A stretch of DNA of 16,540 nucleotides from Hermodarchaeum sp048885185 (GCA_048885185.1 JBHLQC010000022.1:1-16540); one strand, 5' to 3'; shown: positions 7,254-13,697, numbered from the stretch's first letter. Notes: generated by a model not told the origin, from the letters alone. Made by a program: numbers and translations.

Positions 7254-7610
7254 GGGGGCAGAACCCGGTTGACCTAGCATTCCTCGGAGGGTTTCCTGGA
7301 GAGTTTCGAATTGTTTCCGCAATTGGGCTTCCTGTTTTTCTAATGATTTCACTCGAACTTCCAAGGCCTCGTTCTGCTCCTCCAAGGCTTTTTTCGCACT
7401 GGCTTTTGTTGTCTTAAAGAGTAATGGACCAGTGGCTTGATAGACCACACTCTTTGCAGTAAGGCCCTTCACCTGATCAAGGGCACTATTGGTTTCAGCT
7501 AATTGCTGTTTGACTTGGACCAGCAAGGCCGTTACATATTGTAAACTATCACGTGTTTGTTGAACTCGCGCAAGTTGTTGGCGAACACGTGGTGGAAGTT
7601 CTTCACCCAT
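7245..7610 (-). CDS. pfdB: Prefoldin subunit beta
   Basis: A 121 aa coiled-coil subunit of prefoldin, the alpha2-beta4 cytosolic chaperone that holds unfolded proteins for the thermosome. It opens with the family's LPPRVRQQLARVQQTRDSLQ helix (about 5-24), has the central beta-hairpin portion VVYQATGPLLFKT (about 55-67), and closes with a second coiled coil whose LEKQEAQLRKQFETLQ is typical. The C-terminal GQPGSAPAG is a short flexible tail. The ATG at 7610 overlaps the Pcc1 gene by 8 nt and is preceded by GGTGA with 6 nt spacing. Pcc1-prefoldin adjacency is a known feature of the archaeal superoperon. Confidence 0.9.
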   Translation of the reverse strand: MGEELPPRVRQQLARVQQTRDSLQYVTALLVQVKQQLAETNSALDQVKGLTAKSVVYQATGPLLFKTTKASAKKALEEQNEALEVRVKSLEKQEAQLRKQFETLQETLRGMLGQPGSAPAG

Positions 7611-7899
7611 TTTTCATCACCGTAAATTGGTGTACACCATCAGCCACCAAATACAATCGCACAAGCGAAGTTGCGGCGGCACGAAGCGCCGTAACGTCCT
7701 TGGCGGCAAGGTGAAACACTATTTGATTCTGATTGGATTTAACCTGAAGCGTAACTCTTTTTGAATCTATCGACGCAAATTCTGGTTTTAGAGCAGCAAG
7801 GATTACATCCCGGTTTGCTGGATTTTTCGCGTGAAGTGTTATTGTAAGCTTGTATTGTTGGGCTTGTATTGAACTCGAGTTCCCAGGAGGGGTTACCAT
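7603..7899 (-). CDS. pcc1: KEOPS complex subunit Pcc1
   Basis: A 98 aa Pcc1-family protein, the small dimerising subunit of KEOPS that contacts Kae1 and tRNA during t6A37 formation. The alpha/beta core is seen as KLTITLHAKNPANRDVILAAL (about 17-37), VTLQVKSNQNQIVFHLAAKD (49-68) and LRAAATSLVRLYLVAD (about 71-86), with the LRAA-N/S-LR pattern of the last helix. The first ~15 residues are a non-conserved leader. The ATG at 7899 overlaps the Brix gene by 7 nt; a GGAG lies about 11 nt upstream. Sua5 and Cgi121 elsewhere in the window belong to the same pathway. Confidence 0.85.
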   Translation of the reverse strand: MVTPPGNSSSIQAQQYKLTITLHAKNPANRDVILAALKPEFASIDSKRVTLQVKSNQNQIVFHLAAKDVTALRAAATSLVRLYLVADGVHQFTVMKNG

Positions 7900-8453
7900 C
7901 GTTTCTGATCTCCCATTGGTTTGGTCAGAAAGTGTTTAGTTACTATTGAAGGGCCTAATGGGTGTTGTTCATCCAGAGACAAAAAATCTATCGACCTGTA
8001 TTGAGCAATTCCCACCCGAAGCAGTGCGGATTTCCCTTTCGGTGTAGGAAGTTCTTCGCGAGTAGAATAAGGCACATCTAATGCTTGCGCTAGTAGTTCA
8101 CCGTTTTTTTGATCAGAAGGGGAATCGGGTATGACATAAAGATTTTTGATTCCACTTGTTGGTTTAACCTTGCTTTCTCGAAGTAATCGGGCTGTTTTTA
8201 TTATGATGGTGGGAGGTTGAAATTCCCAGAGTTCACCGTTAAATTCGAGAAAGCCGAGGCGTCCTGGGTTTCCATGATAGGCTCCAACAAGCAGTATTCG
8301 CGTTGAACCAAGATTCTGTGCTGTTTCACAGAATTCACCAAAGCTTTGTTTACCTCGAGTAAAGCGAATGGACCCGGGAATTACCCGAGAGAGTTCTTTA
8401 ATGAAGCTGCGAATACGTTGAGTGGGTTTTCGAGTAGTCCCAATGGCAATCAC
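7893..8453 (-). CDS. Brix/Imp4-domain rRNA-binding protein
   Basis: A 186 aa single Brix-domain protein. Archaeal members are homologs of eukaryotic Imp4/Rpf factors and are thought to bind rRNA during ribosome assembly. Key features: TTRKPTQRIRSFIKEL (6-21), IRFTRGKQSFGEF (29-41), RILLVGAYHGNPGRLGFLEF (52-71) and the C-terminal IAQYRSIDFLSLD strand. It starts with GTG whose G is the last base of the L37Ae TAG stop (TAGTG, 1-nt overlap), and it overlaps Pcc1 by 7 nt. In some archaea rpoP sits between L37Ae and Brix; there is no room for it here. Confidence 0.88.
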   Translation of the reverse strand: MIAIGTTRKPTQRIRSFIKELSRVIPGSIRFTRGKQSFGEFCETAQNLGSTRILLVGAYHGNPGRLGFLEFNGELWEFQPPTIIIKTARLLRESKVKPTSGIKNLYVIPDSPSDQKNGELLAQALDVPYSTREELPTPKGKSALLRVGIAQYRSIDFLSLDEQHPLGPSIVTKHFLTKPMGDQKRW

Positions 8454-8725
8454 TATGTTCGCCCGCTCGCAGAGCGTTCACGAAATGATCGGAGAATTTT
8501 CTGAGCGTCTGTGGCAGGAACATAGGCTCCACCCGTGTAGGTGTGTCCACATTTACGACAGGTCCAGATTCCGGTTGATAAGCGGCGAACTGCTTTAGTT
8601 TGACAACTAGGACATTTGTGTAGGATTTTCATGTTGGCTTCAATCTTTGCTACTCGCTGTCGGAGTGTTACTCCATATCGAGCGCCAAAACGCCCTGCTC
8701 GTCCTGCTTTCTTTGTTCGACCCAT
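8453..8725 (-). CDS. rpl37ae: Large-subunit ribosomal protein eL43 (L37Ae)
   Basis: A 90 aa zinc-ribbon ribosomal protein. The conserved N-terminus MGRTKKAGRAGRFGARYG is followed by CPSC (Cys38, Cys41) and CRKC (Cys56, Cys59), the four zinc ligands, and then the GGAYVP segment. The ATG at 8725 matches the family N-terminus and has GGTGAG 7 nt upstream. An in-frame GTG at 8737 would add four residues, but it overlaps that site and the Rrp42 stop. Confidence 0.93.
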   Translation of the reverse strand: MGRTKKAGRAGRFGARYGVTLRQRVAKIEANMKILHKCPSCQTKAVRRLSTGIWTCRKCGHTYTGGAYVPATDAQKILRSFRERSASGRT

Positions 8726-8732
8726 GGAATTA

Positions 8733-8738
8733 CTCACC
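8733..8738 (-). promoter_or_regulatory. Ribosome binding site deciding the L37Ae start
   Basis: GGTGAG on the minus strand, 7 nt before the ATG at 8725. It contains the TGA stop codon of Rrp42, so termination and initiation sites overlap. Confidence 0.55.
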
Positions 8739-9534
8739 GTTTGGGAAGCTGTTTACGCATCTTTTTAACAATTTTGCTCGCGCGTTCAATGGCATCAGTA
8801 ACTTCCTGATATGTGAATGGAACCTCACCAGACTTCTGCATTGAAGAGATAGTGTCATCACCATCAATAGCAATGGAAATTCGACCGTCCATGACATTCT
8901 CTTCTTCCAAGGTGGGATCAGCTACAAGTGTCCCATCAATTTTTGCGAAGGTTACGGTAAGTGGTGGTGGACCCATTTCGAGAGGAACCGTTTCTTCCAG
9001 GAGTTCAGCTGTGCCGTCCTCAGTAACATTGACCTTTGGAAGTTTGGTATTCATCAAAGCACCGATAGCCGCTATTGAGGCAACATCAATGAGATTACCG
9101 TGGTCTGCAAGAATATACAAGTCTAACATGACCAAGTAAACGTGCTCACCAGATTTGATACATAAGGAAGACCTTTGAATCGCACTTGAATGGCGAATTC
9201 CACGATCCACCACTCGTGCTAATTCGATGGCCTGTTCACCAGGCGGTCCCAGCTCAAATTCAGGGGAAGCAATGGGGAAGAGTTCAGCTGAGGTAATAAC
9301 AACTCCTTCATCAGGAGTGTCAGGAAAAGGCTTTCCAACCTGGATTTTAACACCAGCAAGTACTCGACTCTTACCTAACCACACTTCAGAAGAACCCTCT
9401 GCCTTGGAAATAACATCTTGAATGAGTTTGATTGGTCGAATATCATCAAAACCTCGACCGTCAACTCGCTTTCCTTCGCGTAGTAATGTACTGATTCGTT
9501 CTCGATCAATTTCTGCAACGATTTTCATTGTCAT
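8734..9534 (-). CDS. rrp42: Exosome complex subunit Rrp42
   Basis: The inactive RNase PH-like subunit (266 aa) that alternates with Rrp41 in the hexameric ring of the archaeal exosome. It shows the family start RISTLLREGKRVDGRGFDDIRPI, then SSEVWLGKSRVLAGVKIQVG, the PGEQAIELARVVDRGIR segment, and the LYILADHGNLIDVASIAAIGALM block. The frame stays open 198 nt further upstream, but that part is the Rrp41 tail read in another frame; the ATG at 9534, one base after the Rrp41 stop (TGAAATG), gives the normal length. An ATG at 9528 is equally possible; a GGAG precedes both. It overlaps the L37Ae ribosome binding site at its 3' end. Confidence 0.93.
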   Translation of the reverse strand: MTMKIVAEIDRERISTLLREGKRVDGRGFDDIRPIKLIQDVISKAEGSSEVWLGKSRVLAGVKIQVGKPFPDTPDEGVVITSAELFPIASPEFELGPPGEQAIELARVVDRGIRHSSAIQRSSLCIKSGEHVYLVMLDLYILADHGNLIDVASIAAIGALMNTKLPKVNVTEDGTAELLEETVPLEMGPPPLTVTFAKIDGTLVADPTLEEENVMDGRISIAIDGDDTISSMQKSGEVPFTYQEVTDAIERASKIVKKMRKQLPKR

Positions 9535-9535
9535 T

Positions 9536-10462
9536 TCACTCCATCTCTTTGGGTGATTCAGTTTTCTTCTTCTTCGACGTTTTTGTTTTCTTTGTCGTCT
9601 TTGGCTTTTCTTTAGCCTTCTCAGTGGTAGACCGTTTGGTGCGTTTTCGTGTTGGTTTGGGCTCTTCTTCTTCGGGCTTTTCTTCTTCAAACGTCTCAAG
9701 AGGTTCTGGTGAATCCTCTGCGATTTGCTCACGAATCTTTGAGTATTTCTTTAAGAGGACTTCTTTTTGCATTTCGTGAATCTGGTGGATGCCTTCTTCA
9801 GCCATTTGAAGAGCAGTGGCGAATTCTTTCTTCGTGAGTTTACCATCCATCTGGAGAAGGGTAATTTCACCACGCTCGGGAGCCATTACCGTGGGAACAT
9901 CTGCATCCCCAATTTTGTCTTCGATATCACTTAGATCTAAAGCGATTTTCCCATCGATTTTCCCTGCAGCGACTCCTGCGACGAGCCCTCGCATTGGGAT
10001 GCCAGCATCTGCCAAAGCGAGAGATGCAACTGTAGCACTGGCACACCGTGACCCACCATCAGCCTCGAGGACTTGTATAAAGACATCAATGGCAGCGCGG
10101 GGATATTTTTTCAAGAATAGCATGGGTTCAAGAGCTTGGCGCAGAACCATAGAGATTTCATGCTCTCGACGACTAGGAGCGGGGCGTTTCCGGTCAGAAA
10201 CAGAAAATGTCGCCATACGATAGATGACCCGGAGCAGGGCACGATCTGATTGGGCTAGATGTCGTGGATGCAGTTCACGTGGTCCATAAACCGCTGCGAC
10301 GATTTTGTTCCTTCCATGTTCGATGTAAGCAGATCCATCAGCTCGGCTGAGGTTTCCCACTTCCAAGCGTATGGGACGAAGCTCATCGAGTTTTCGTCCA
10401 TCCGTTCGAAGGCCCTTCCCATCAATCAGTGGTTGTTCTGCTTCAGCTTTTTTATCACTCAT
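9536..10462 (-). CDS. rrp41: Exosome complex exonuclease Rrp41 (catalytic), with charged C-terminal tail
   Basis: The phosphorolytic 3'-5' exoribonuclease subunit of the archaeal exosome, 308 aa. Core features: GLRTDGRKLDELRPI, YGPRELHPRHLA, the phosphate/RNA-binding SRREHEISMVLRQALEP (Arg98, Arg99), LEADGGSRCASATVASLALADAGI, and the catalytic-site segment DLSDIEDKIGDADVP with Asp182, Asp186 and Asp188. The core ends near residue 248; usual archaeal Rrp41 is roughly 240-250 aa. The remaining ~60 residues are an added low-complexity tail, first Glu/Pro-rich, then Lys/Thr-rich, probably disordered. The ATG at 10462 has AGGTGA 5 nt upstream; the in-frame GTG at 10471 is inside that site. The gene overlaps the Rrp4 end by 8 nt. 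Confidence 0.93.
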   Translation of the reverse strand: MSDKKAEAEQPLIDGKGLRTDGRKLDELRPIRLEVGNLSRADGSAYIEHGRNKIVAAVYGPRELHPRHLAQSDRALLRVIYRMATFSVSDRKRPAPSRREHEISMVLRQALEPMLFLKKYPRAAIDVFIQVLEADGGSRCASATVASLALADAGIPMRGLVAGVAAGKIDGKIALDLSDIEDKIGDADVPTVMAPERGEITLLQMDGKLTKKEFATALQMAEEGIHQIHEMQKEVLLKKYSKIREQIAEDSPEPLETFEEEKPEEEEPKPTRKRTKRSTTEKAKEKPKTTKKTKTSKKKKTESPKEME

Positions 10463-11165
10463 CTTTTTCACCTTTCATATCAGCAAGCTTTGCACTAATG
10501 GTTTCACGAACGCGGTCAGTTAACCCGCTTGTATGGGCTTCGCGTTCAATTTGACGAATTGCGTCAATAGCTATGTCAACACGGTCGGGAGTCCCTTTCA
10601 TCCAGACAACACCGTTTTGTCCAACGACTATGTCGGTTTGGAGTTCGGATTTCAACATATTAATCATCGAACCCTTCCGACCAATCAGTCGCGGTACACG
10701 AGCAGGAGTTATCGTCATGAGAACTCCTCCACGGATTTTTCCTAGTCCGCGGCCTCGTGTCGTGATGAGGGGATCCCGCGTTCGATCTGCAGCAATTATT
10801 TCAGCTACAACGGATTCACCGAGATCATACCATCTTCGAAGGTTTTCCTTTGCATGTGTCGCATCGCGACGAGAGAGGGCATGCATGACTGGGAGCATAG
10901 CGGGATATGGGCTATTTATGTCTACAAGCCAGCCATTTAGGGTAACTTCAACAACTTTTCCGATGATAATGTCTCGGACTTTAGGAGTATATTGTCCCTG
11001 TAATGGAACGACATAGATGGTTTTTCCTTTCATCTTTGCAAGTCCAATGACAGCAGCAAAGACTTGTTCTTGCTCTTTATAGGCTCCATCGCCCTGGCGA
11101 TAATCGCCTTCAGCAAGTAGTTGTCCAGGAACCACAATGTCTTGTTGTTCAAAATAAATTGACAC
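10455..11165 (-). CDS. rrp4: Exosome complex RNA-binding subunit Rrp4
   Basis: The cap subunit of the archaeal exosome (236 aa) that guides RNA into the Rrp41/Rrp42 ring. It has an N-terminal domain (VVPGQLLAEGDY at 11-22), an S1 domain at about 63-137 (DIIIGKVVEVTLNGWLVDI), and a KH domain from about 145 with the canonical loop LIGRKGSMI (160-168). The last ~20 residues are charged. It starts with GTG at 11165, preceded by AGGAGG; the SBDS stop TAG is part of that ribosome binding site. Confidence 0.93.
   Translation of the reverse strand: MSIYFEQQDIVVPGQLLAEGDYRQGDGAYKEQEQVFAAVIGLAKMKGKTIYVVPLQGQYTPKVRDIIIGKVVEVTLNGWLVDINSPYPAMLPVMHALSRRDATHAKENLRRWYDLGESVVAEIIAADRTRDPLITTRGRGLGKIRGGVLMTITPARVPRLIGRKGSMINMLKSELQTDIVVGQNGVVWMKGTPDRVDIAIDAIRQIEREAHTSGLTDRVRETISAKLADMKGEKDE
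10468..10473 (-). promoter_or_regulatory. Ribosome binding site deciding the Rrp41 start
   Basis: AGGTGA on the minus strand, inside the last codons of Rrp4 and 5 nt before the Rrp41 ATG at 10462. It rules out the GTG at 10471 as the start. Confidence 0.6.
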
Positions 11166-11179
11166 GTGAATTTTTCCTC

Positions 11180-11920
11180 CTATATTGATTCTTTTTTGAG
11201 TATCTTAATTTCGGCGCGTCCACGGGTGAGGTTGTTCAAAGCATCGATGAGTTCACCGCGGAGTCCACCTGGAACCTCGACGATGGCAATCCATGAGCCA
11301 TCTTTTTGCCACTCATCCTTTGCAATGGTTCCTAATCGTTCGACAATTCCGTAGCCTTTGGGAGCAAAGTCTGGAGGGATTTTTATGGCTAATTGTTGGA
11401 TTTCCATCCGAATAGGAATGACTGGTTGCAGGGATTTAACGACGTCCCGGACTTGCTCTTCTGCAGTCTGTGTGGAATCAATCACTATATGAGCTTCTTC
11501 CATTGCGGACTCGATTCGTTTAGGTGGATGGGGGAGCCCAGTTTTAGGGTTGATGCAATTTCGGACGATAATATCAATAACCTGTCGTCGTCGCTTCTCC
11601 ACCATTTCACGGCGTTGTTCTGCCGTGAGTTGAAGTGAACCAGTTTCCAGTATTTGCTTGGCTACCTCAAGTTCATCTGTAGTCCCAAATGCCTCTTCTA
11701 AAGCTTCAACCGGCGATTTTTTCCCCCGAAGGGCATCCTCATAGATAGTGTCCCCAACTAGCACCTCTCGGAGTTCAATTTCTTCACCTTGTTTGTAGCT
11801 CCAAGCTAGTTTGGGATCCACAACAATTTCGAACCGCTTTCCATGGGTTTCAAGTCGCGCAAGAACAGCATCACCCAAATCAACGCGTTTATCGCCACGC
11901 ATTCCTCCAGTTCCAGACAT
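11180..11920 (-). CDS. SBDS/Sdo1 ribosome maturation protein
   Basis: Archaeal homolog of the Shwachman-Bodian-Diamond protein, 246 aa, which with the EF-2 family releases the anti-association factor aIF6 from the large subunit. N-terminal domain: VLARLETHGKRFEIVVDPKLAWSYKQG (about 16-42) and DTIYEDALRGKKSP; middle domain with the family hallmark LQLTAEQRREMVEKRRRQVIDIIVRNCINP...PHPPKRIESAMEEA; C-terminal ferredoxin-like domain from about 165. The frame is open to 11953, but the ATG at 11920 has AGGAGTGA 8 nt upstream and avoids overlap with PsmA, so it is preferred. It lies 16 nt after PsmA and 14 nt before Rrp4. Confidence 0.93.
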   Translation of the reverse strand: MSGTGGMRGDKRVDLGDAVLARLETHGKRFEIVVDPKLAWSYKQGEEIELREVLVGDTIYEDALRGKKSPVEALEEAFGTTDELEVAKQILETGSLQLTAEQRREMVEKRRRQVIDIIVRNCINPKTGLPHPPKRIESAMEEAHIVIDSTQTAEEQVRDVVKSLQPVIPIRMEIQQLAIKIPPDFAPKGYGIVERLGTIAKDEWQKDGSWIAIVEVPGGLRGELIDALNNLTRGRAEIKILKKESI

Positions 11921-11928
11921 TACAACTA

Positions 11929-11936
11929 TCACTCCT
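11929..11936 (-). promoter_or_regulatory. Ribosome binding site deciding the SBDS start
   Basis: AGGAGTGA on the minus strand directly after the PsmA stop, 8 nt before the ATG at 11920. It is a near-complete anti-16S match and supports this start over the in-frame TTG at 11953. Confidence 0.6.
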
Positions 11937-12662
11937 TCATGGGGTTGTATCAAAAAGGGCTTGCACAGACTTCTTGTCTAATAGTGTGAACCGCTTATCT
12001 TTAGTCATTACTTTGGCAGCCACAAACCCTTCTGGTCGTAGGGGCGATGTGGCTGTTGCCTTGTGTACACGCAGAGCTAATTTCAGGGCGTCTTCCACAT
12101 TCAAATCAGATCTATACTCGCGTTCTAACATTGCATTCATTTCATCTGCCCCATTACCTACGGCTTGAGCTTTATAGCTCCAAAAGGTGCCAATAGGCGT
12201 CGTCAAGTAGAGTTGGGGCGCTGAATCAACTCCGACCATTAACGTGGAAACGCCATACGGTCGTGTGCCTCCTTGTTGAGTATAGGATTGAATGTGATCG
12301 CTTAGTTTCTTTCCAAGAACCTTTACTGAAATAGGCTCGCCAAACGTTAGTTGATGGATTTGTGCCAATTCACGACCGTAGGTTACCAGCGTACGTGCAT
12401 CACCAGAAAGCCCAGCGATGGCGGCACCAATTGCATCGTCTATTGTAAAGATTTTATCATTATGATTAGGTTCCTGAAGAACGTGTTTTCGGAGGACCGC
12501 AGTAAGTACAACGCCATCGGTGCCACGAATACCAAGAATTGGAGTGCCCTTTCGAACCGCTTCGAACGCGTACTCAACCTGAAAGAGGCGTCCATCAGGA
12601 CTAAATGTGGTTAGGGCGATATCGTAGCTCGCTGTCTGGCTTTGCAATGAGGGTGCCTCCAT
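11937..12662 (-). CDS. psmA: Proteasome subunit alpha
   Basis: The non-catalytic outer-ring subunit of the 20S proteasome; 241 aa if the ATG at 12662 is used. The N-terminal gate and H0 helix read SYDIALTTFSPDGRLFQVEY followed by AFEAVRKGTPILGI; AAIAGLSGDARTLVTYGRELA and RPYGVSTLMVGVD are further family blocks. The gate tripeptide is YDI where archaeal alphas usually have YDR. The start is uncertain: a TTG at 12647 has GGAGG 8 nt upstream and puts the gate Tyr at residue 8, as in the Thermoplasma protein, whereas the ATG has little ribosome binding site. An upstream TTG at 12740 is rejected. It opens the fourteen-gene run; the beta subunit is not in the window. Confidence 0.93.
   Translation of the reverse strand: MEAPSLQSQTASYDIALTTFSPDGRLFQVEYAFEAVRKGTPILGIRGTDGVVLTAVLRKHVLQEPNHNDKIFTIDDAIGAAIAGLSGDARTLVTYGRELAQIHQLTFGEPISVKVLGKKLSDHIQSYTQQGGTRPYGVSTLMVGVDSAPQLYLTTPIGTFWSYKAQAVGNGADEMNAMLEREYRSDLNVEDALKLALRVHKATATSPLRPEGFVAAKVMTKDKRFTLLDKKSVQALFDTTP
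12656..12660 (-). promoter_or_regulatory. GGAGG ribosome binding site, possibly for a TTG start of psmA
   Basis: GGAGG on the minus strand lies just inside the ATG-start reading of psmA and 8 nt before an in-frame TTG at 12647. If functional it would make the TTG the true start. Confidence 0.4.
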
Positions 12663-12743
12663 CAACGTCTCATAAGAAGGGAAGTATGTTGGCCCTCTTA
12701 CTTTTACGTTACATCTTACAGTTTTGCCGTTTAGGAGCAACGC

Positions 12744-12751
12744 CTTTAAAA
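12744..12751 (-). promoter_or_regulatory. Candidate TATA box of the proteasome-exosome operon
   Basis: TTTTAAAG on the minus strand within a longer AT-rich run (12744-12756), the only such element in the 136 nt between the membrane gene and psmA. Transcription would start near 12722, giving a leader of about 60-75 nt. Confidence 0.45.
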
Positions 12752-12783
12752 TTTTATTCTTGACTGCCTCTCAGGCTCGAGAA

Positions 12784-12796
12784 TGAACAAAAACAG
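12784..12796 (-). terminator. Candidate T-tract terminator after the membrane-protein gene
   Basis: Directly after the TAG at 12799 the minus strand reads TCTGTTTTTGTTC. Archaeal RNA polymerase terminates at such T-rich runs. It sits about 35 nt before the psmA TATA box, so it could separate the two units. Confidence 0.35.
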
Positions 12797-12798
12797 AC

Positions 12799-13179
12799 CT
12801 AGTCCTGAGCAATGTGGATATAGTAGACGACCCCAATGCAAAGTAACGCCGTAAGGAGTGCTGCAAGTCCACCAAACCCAAGAAAGGCAATAACAACGAT
12901 GATTATCCAGATTAATACAACTTCAAACCATCCAGCCGTGTCTCCATACCATTCTCGAAGGTTTCCAAGAAAAACTATCATTCCGATGAACGTGAGCGTC
13001 AAAAAAAGAATCGCCATGATTCCTGTGACAACTGGTCCGAGTAGTTCCAGAGAAGGAAGCAAGGGACTAGTTGGTATCACCATTAGTGCAATGAAAATGC
13101 TGAAGATTATAACTGCGAACAAACTAATGAGTAATGTTCGCCGAATGAACCGACGCTCTCGACCTTTGTCTGACGACAT
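12799..13179 (-). CDS. Small four-helix membrane protein, function unknown
   Basis: A 126 aa protein with a short basic N-terminus (MSSDKGRERRFIRR) and four predicted membrane helices at about 16-35, 48-71, 86-100 and 102-121. The basic N-terminus suggests it stays in the cytoplasm. I do not recognise a family. The frame is open upstream to 13551, but that part lies over the plus-strand JAMM gene; the ATG at 13179, with GAGG about 13 nt before it, starts just ahead of the membrane segments. It lies between the JAMM gene, from which it diverges, and psmA, on the psmA strand. Membership of the psmA transcript is unlikely given the T tract and TATA box between them. Confidence 0.65.
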   Translation of the reverse strand: MSSDKGRERRFIRRTLLISLFAVIIFSIFIALMVIPTSPLLPSLELLGPVVTGIMAILFLTLTFIGMIVFLGNLREWYGDTAGWFEVVLIWIIIVVIAFLGFGGLAALLTALLCIGVVYYIHIAQD

Positions 13180-13237
13180 TGACAATAGCAGCCTCACTTT
13201 CACGGGCTTAGGATGCGAAGACTCAAAAGGTGAGAAG

Positions 13238-13245
13238 CTTAAAAG
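13238..13245. promoter_or_regulatory. Candidate shared TATA box between JAMM and membrane-protein genes
   Basis: CTTAAAAG on the plus strand (CTTTTAAG on the minus) lies in the 86 nt between the two divergent starts. Its centre is about 24 nt before the JAMM ATG at 13266, which fits a leaderless mRNA. Read the other way it would start transcription near 13216, about 37 nt before the membrane-protein ATG. One near-palindromic element could serve both. Confidence 0.35.
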
Positions 13246-13265
13246 TCTTTGGCTGTGGGTTCCCC

Positions 13266-13697
13266 ATGCCAGTACCCCGTATCTGGACACTACGCATAAC
13301 CAGACCACAACGCCGACAATTATACCGAATTCGACGTCGTGCCACACCCTTTGAAGGCGTCGCTTTACTTTTTGGAATTTATGAGGATGCCAAAACTGCA
13401 GTTCGTGTAGTACGAATCGTTGAAATGGAGAATGTAGCCCAATCCAGAGCAACCTTTGCAATCGACCCAGAGGAACAATTTCAGATAATTTCCGAAGCAG
13501 AGAATCAGGGATTAGTACAAGTAGGAATATACCATTCCCATCCCGCACCACCTAAACCCTCCGGCTGGGATTTAGAATACATGGCATATAACCCCGTCGT
13601 ATGGATAATTGATGGTGTATCAATTATTGCCCGACGAATGAGAGCCTATCAACTCATTGAGGGAAAACTGCATTCCGTTCGTATTCAAACCGTTTAA
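13266..13697 (+). CDS. JAMM/MPN+ metalloprotease (deSAMPylase-like)
   Basis: A 143 aa single-domain JAMM zinc protease. Archaeal members remove ubiquitin-like SAMP modifiers from proteins or process their precursors; eukaryotic relatives include Rpn11 of the proteasome lid. Residues: Glu30 in FEGVALLFG, the zinc and catalytic cluster YHSHPAPPKPSGWD with His90, His92, Ser99 and Asp102, and VVWIID (111-116). His92 and Ser99 are separated by six residues rather than the seven of the usual HxHx7SxxD motif. The ATG at 13266 is preferred over a GTG at 13230 because a TATA-like element lies at the right distance and the N-terminus then fits the fold (TLRITRPQRRQLYRIRRRA). It is one of three plus-strand genes in the window. 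Confidence 0.85.
   Translation: MPVPRIWTLRITRPQRRQLYRIRRRATPFEGVALLFGIYEDAKTAVRVVRIVEMENVAQSRATFAIDPEEQFQIISEAENQGLVQVGIYHSHPAPPKPSGWDLEYMAYNPVVWIIDGVSIIARRMRAYQLIEGKLHSVRIQTV

Noticed and set aside
9535..9732. Arg/Lys-rich 66-residue N-terminal extension of Rrp42
   Set aside because: It is the Lys/Glu-rich tail region of Rrp41 read in another frame; the Rrp42 family begins near the ATG at 9534, just after the Rrp41 stop.
12663..12740. Upstream TTG start of psmA
   Set aside because: It would begin at or before the predicted transcription start and adds 26 non-conserved residues before the gate.
13180..13551. Long N-terminal extension of the membrane protein
   Set aside because: It lies antisense to the JAMM gene and its composition is that of a shadow frame; the ATG at 13179 precedes the membrane segments.
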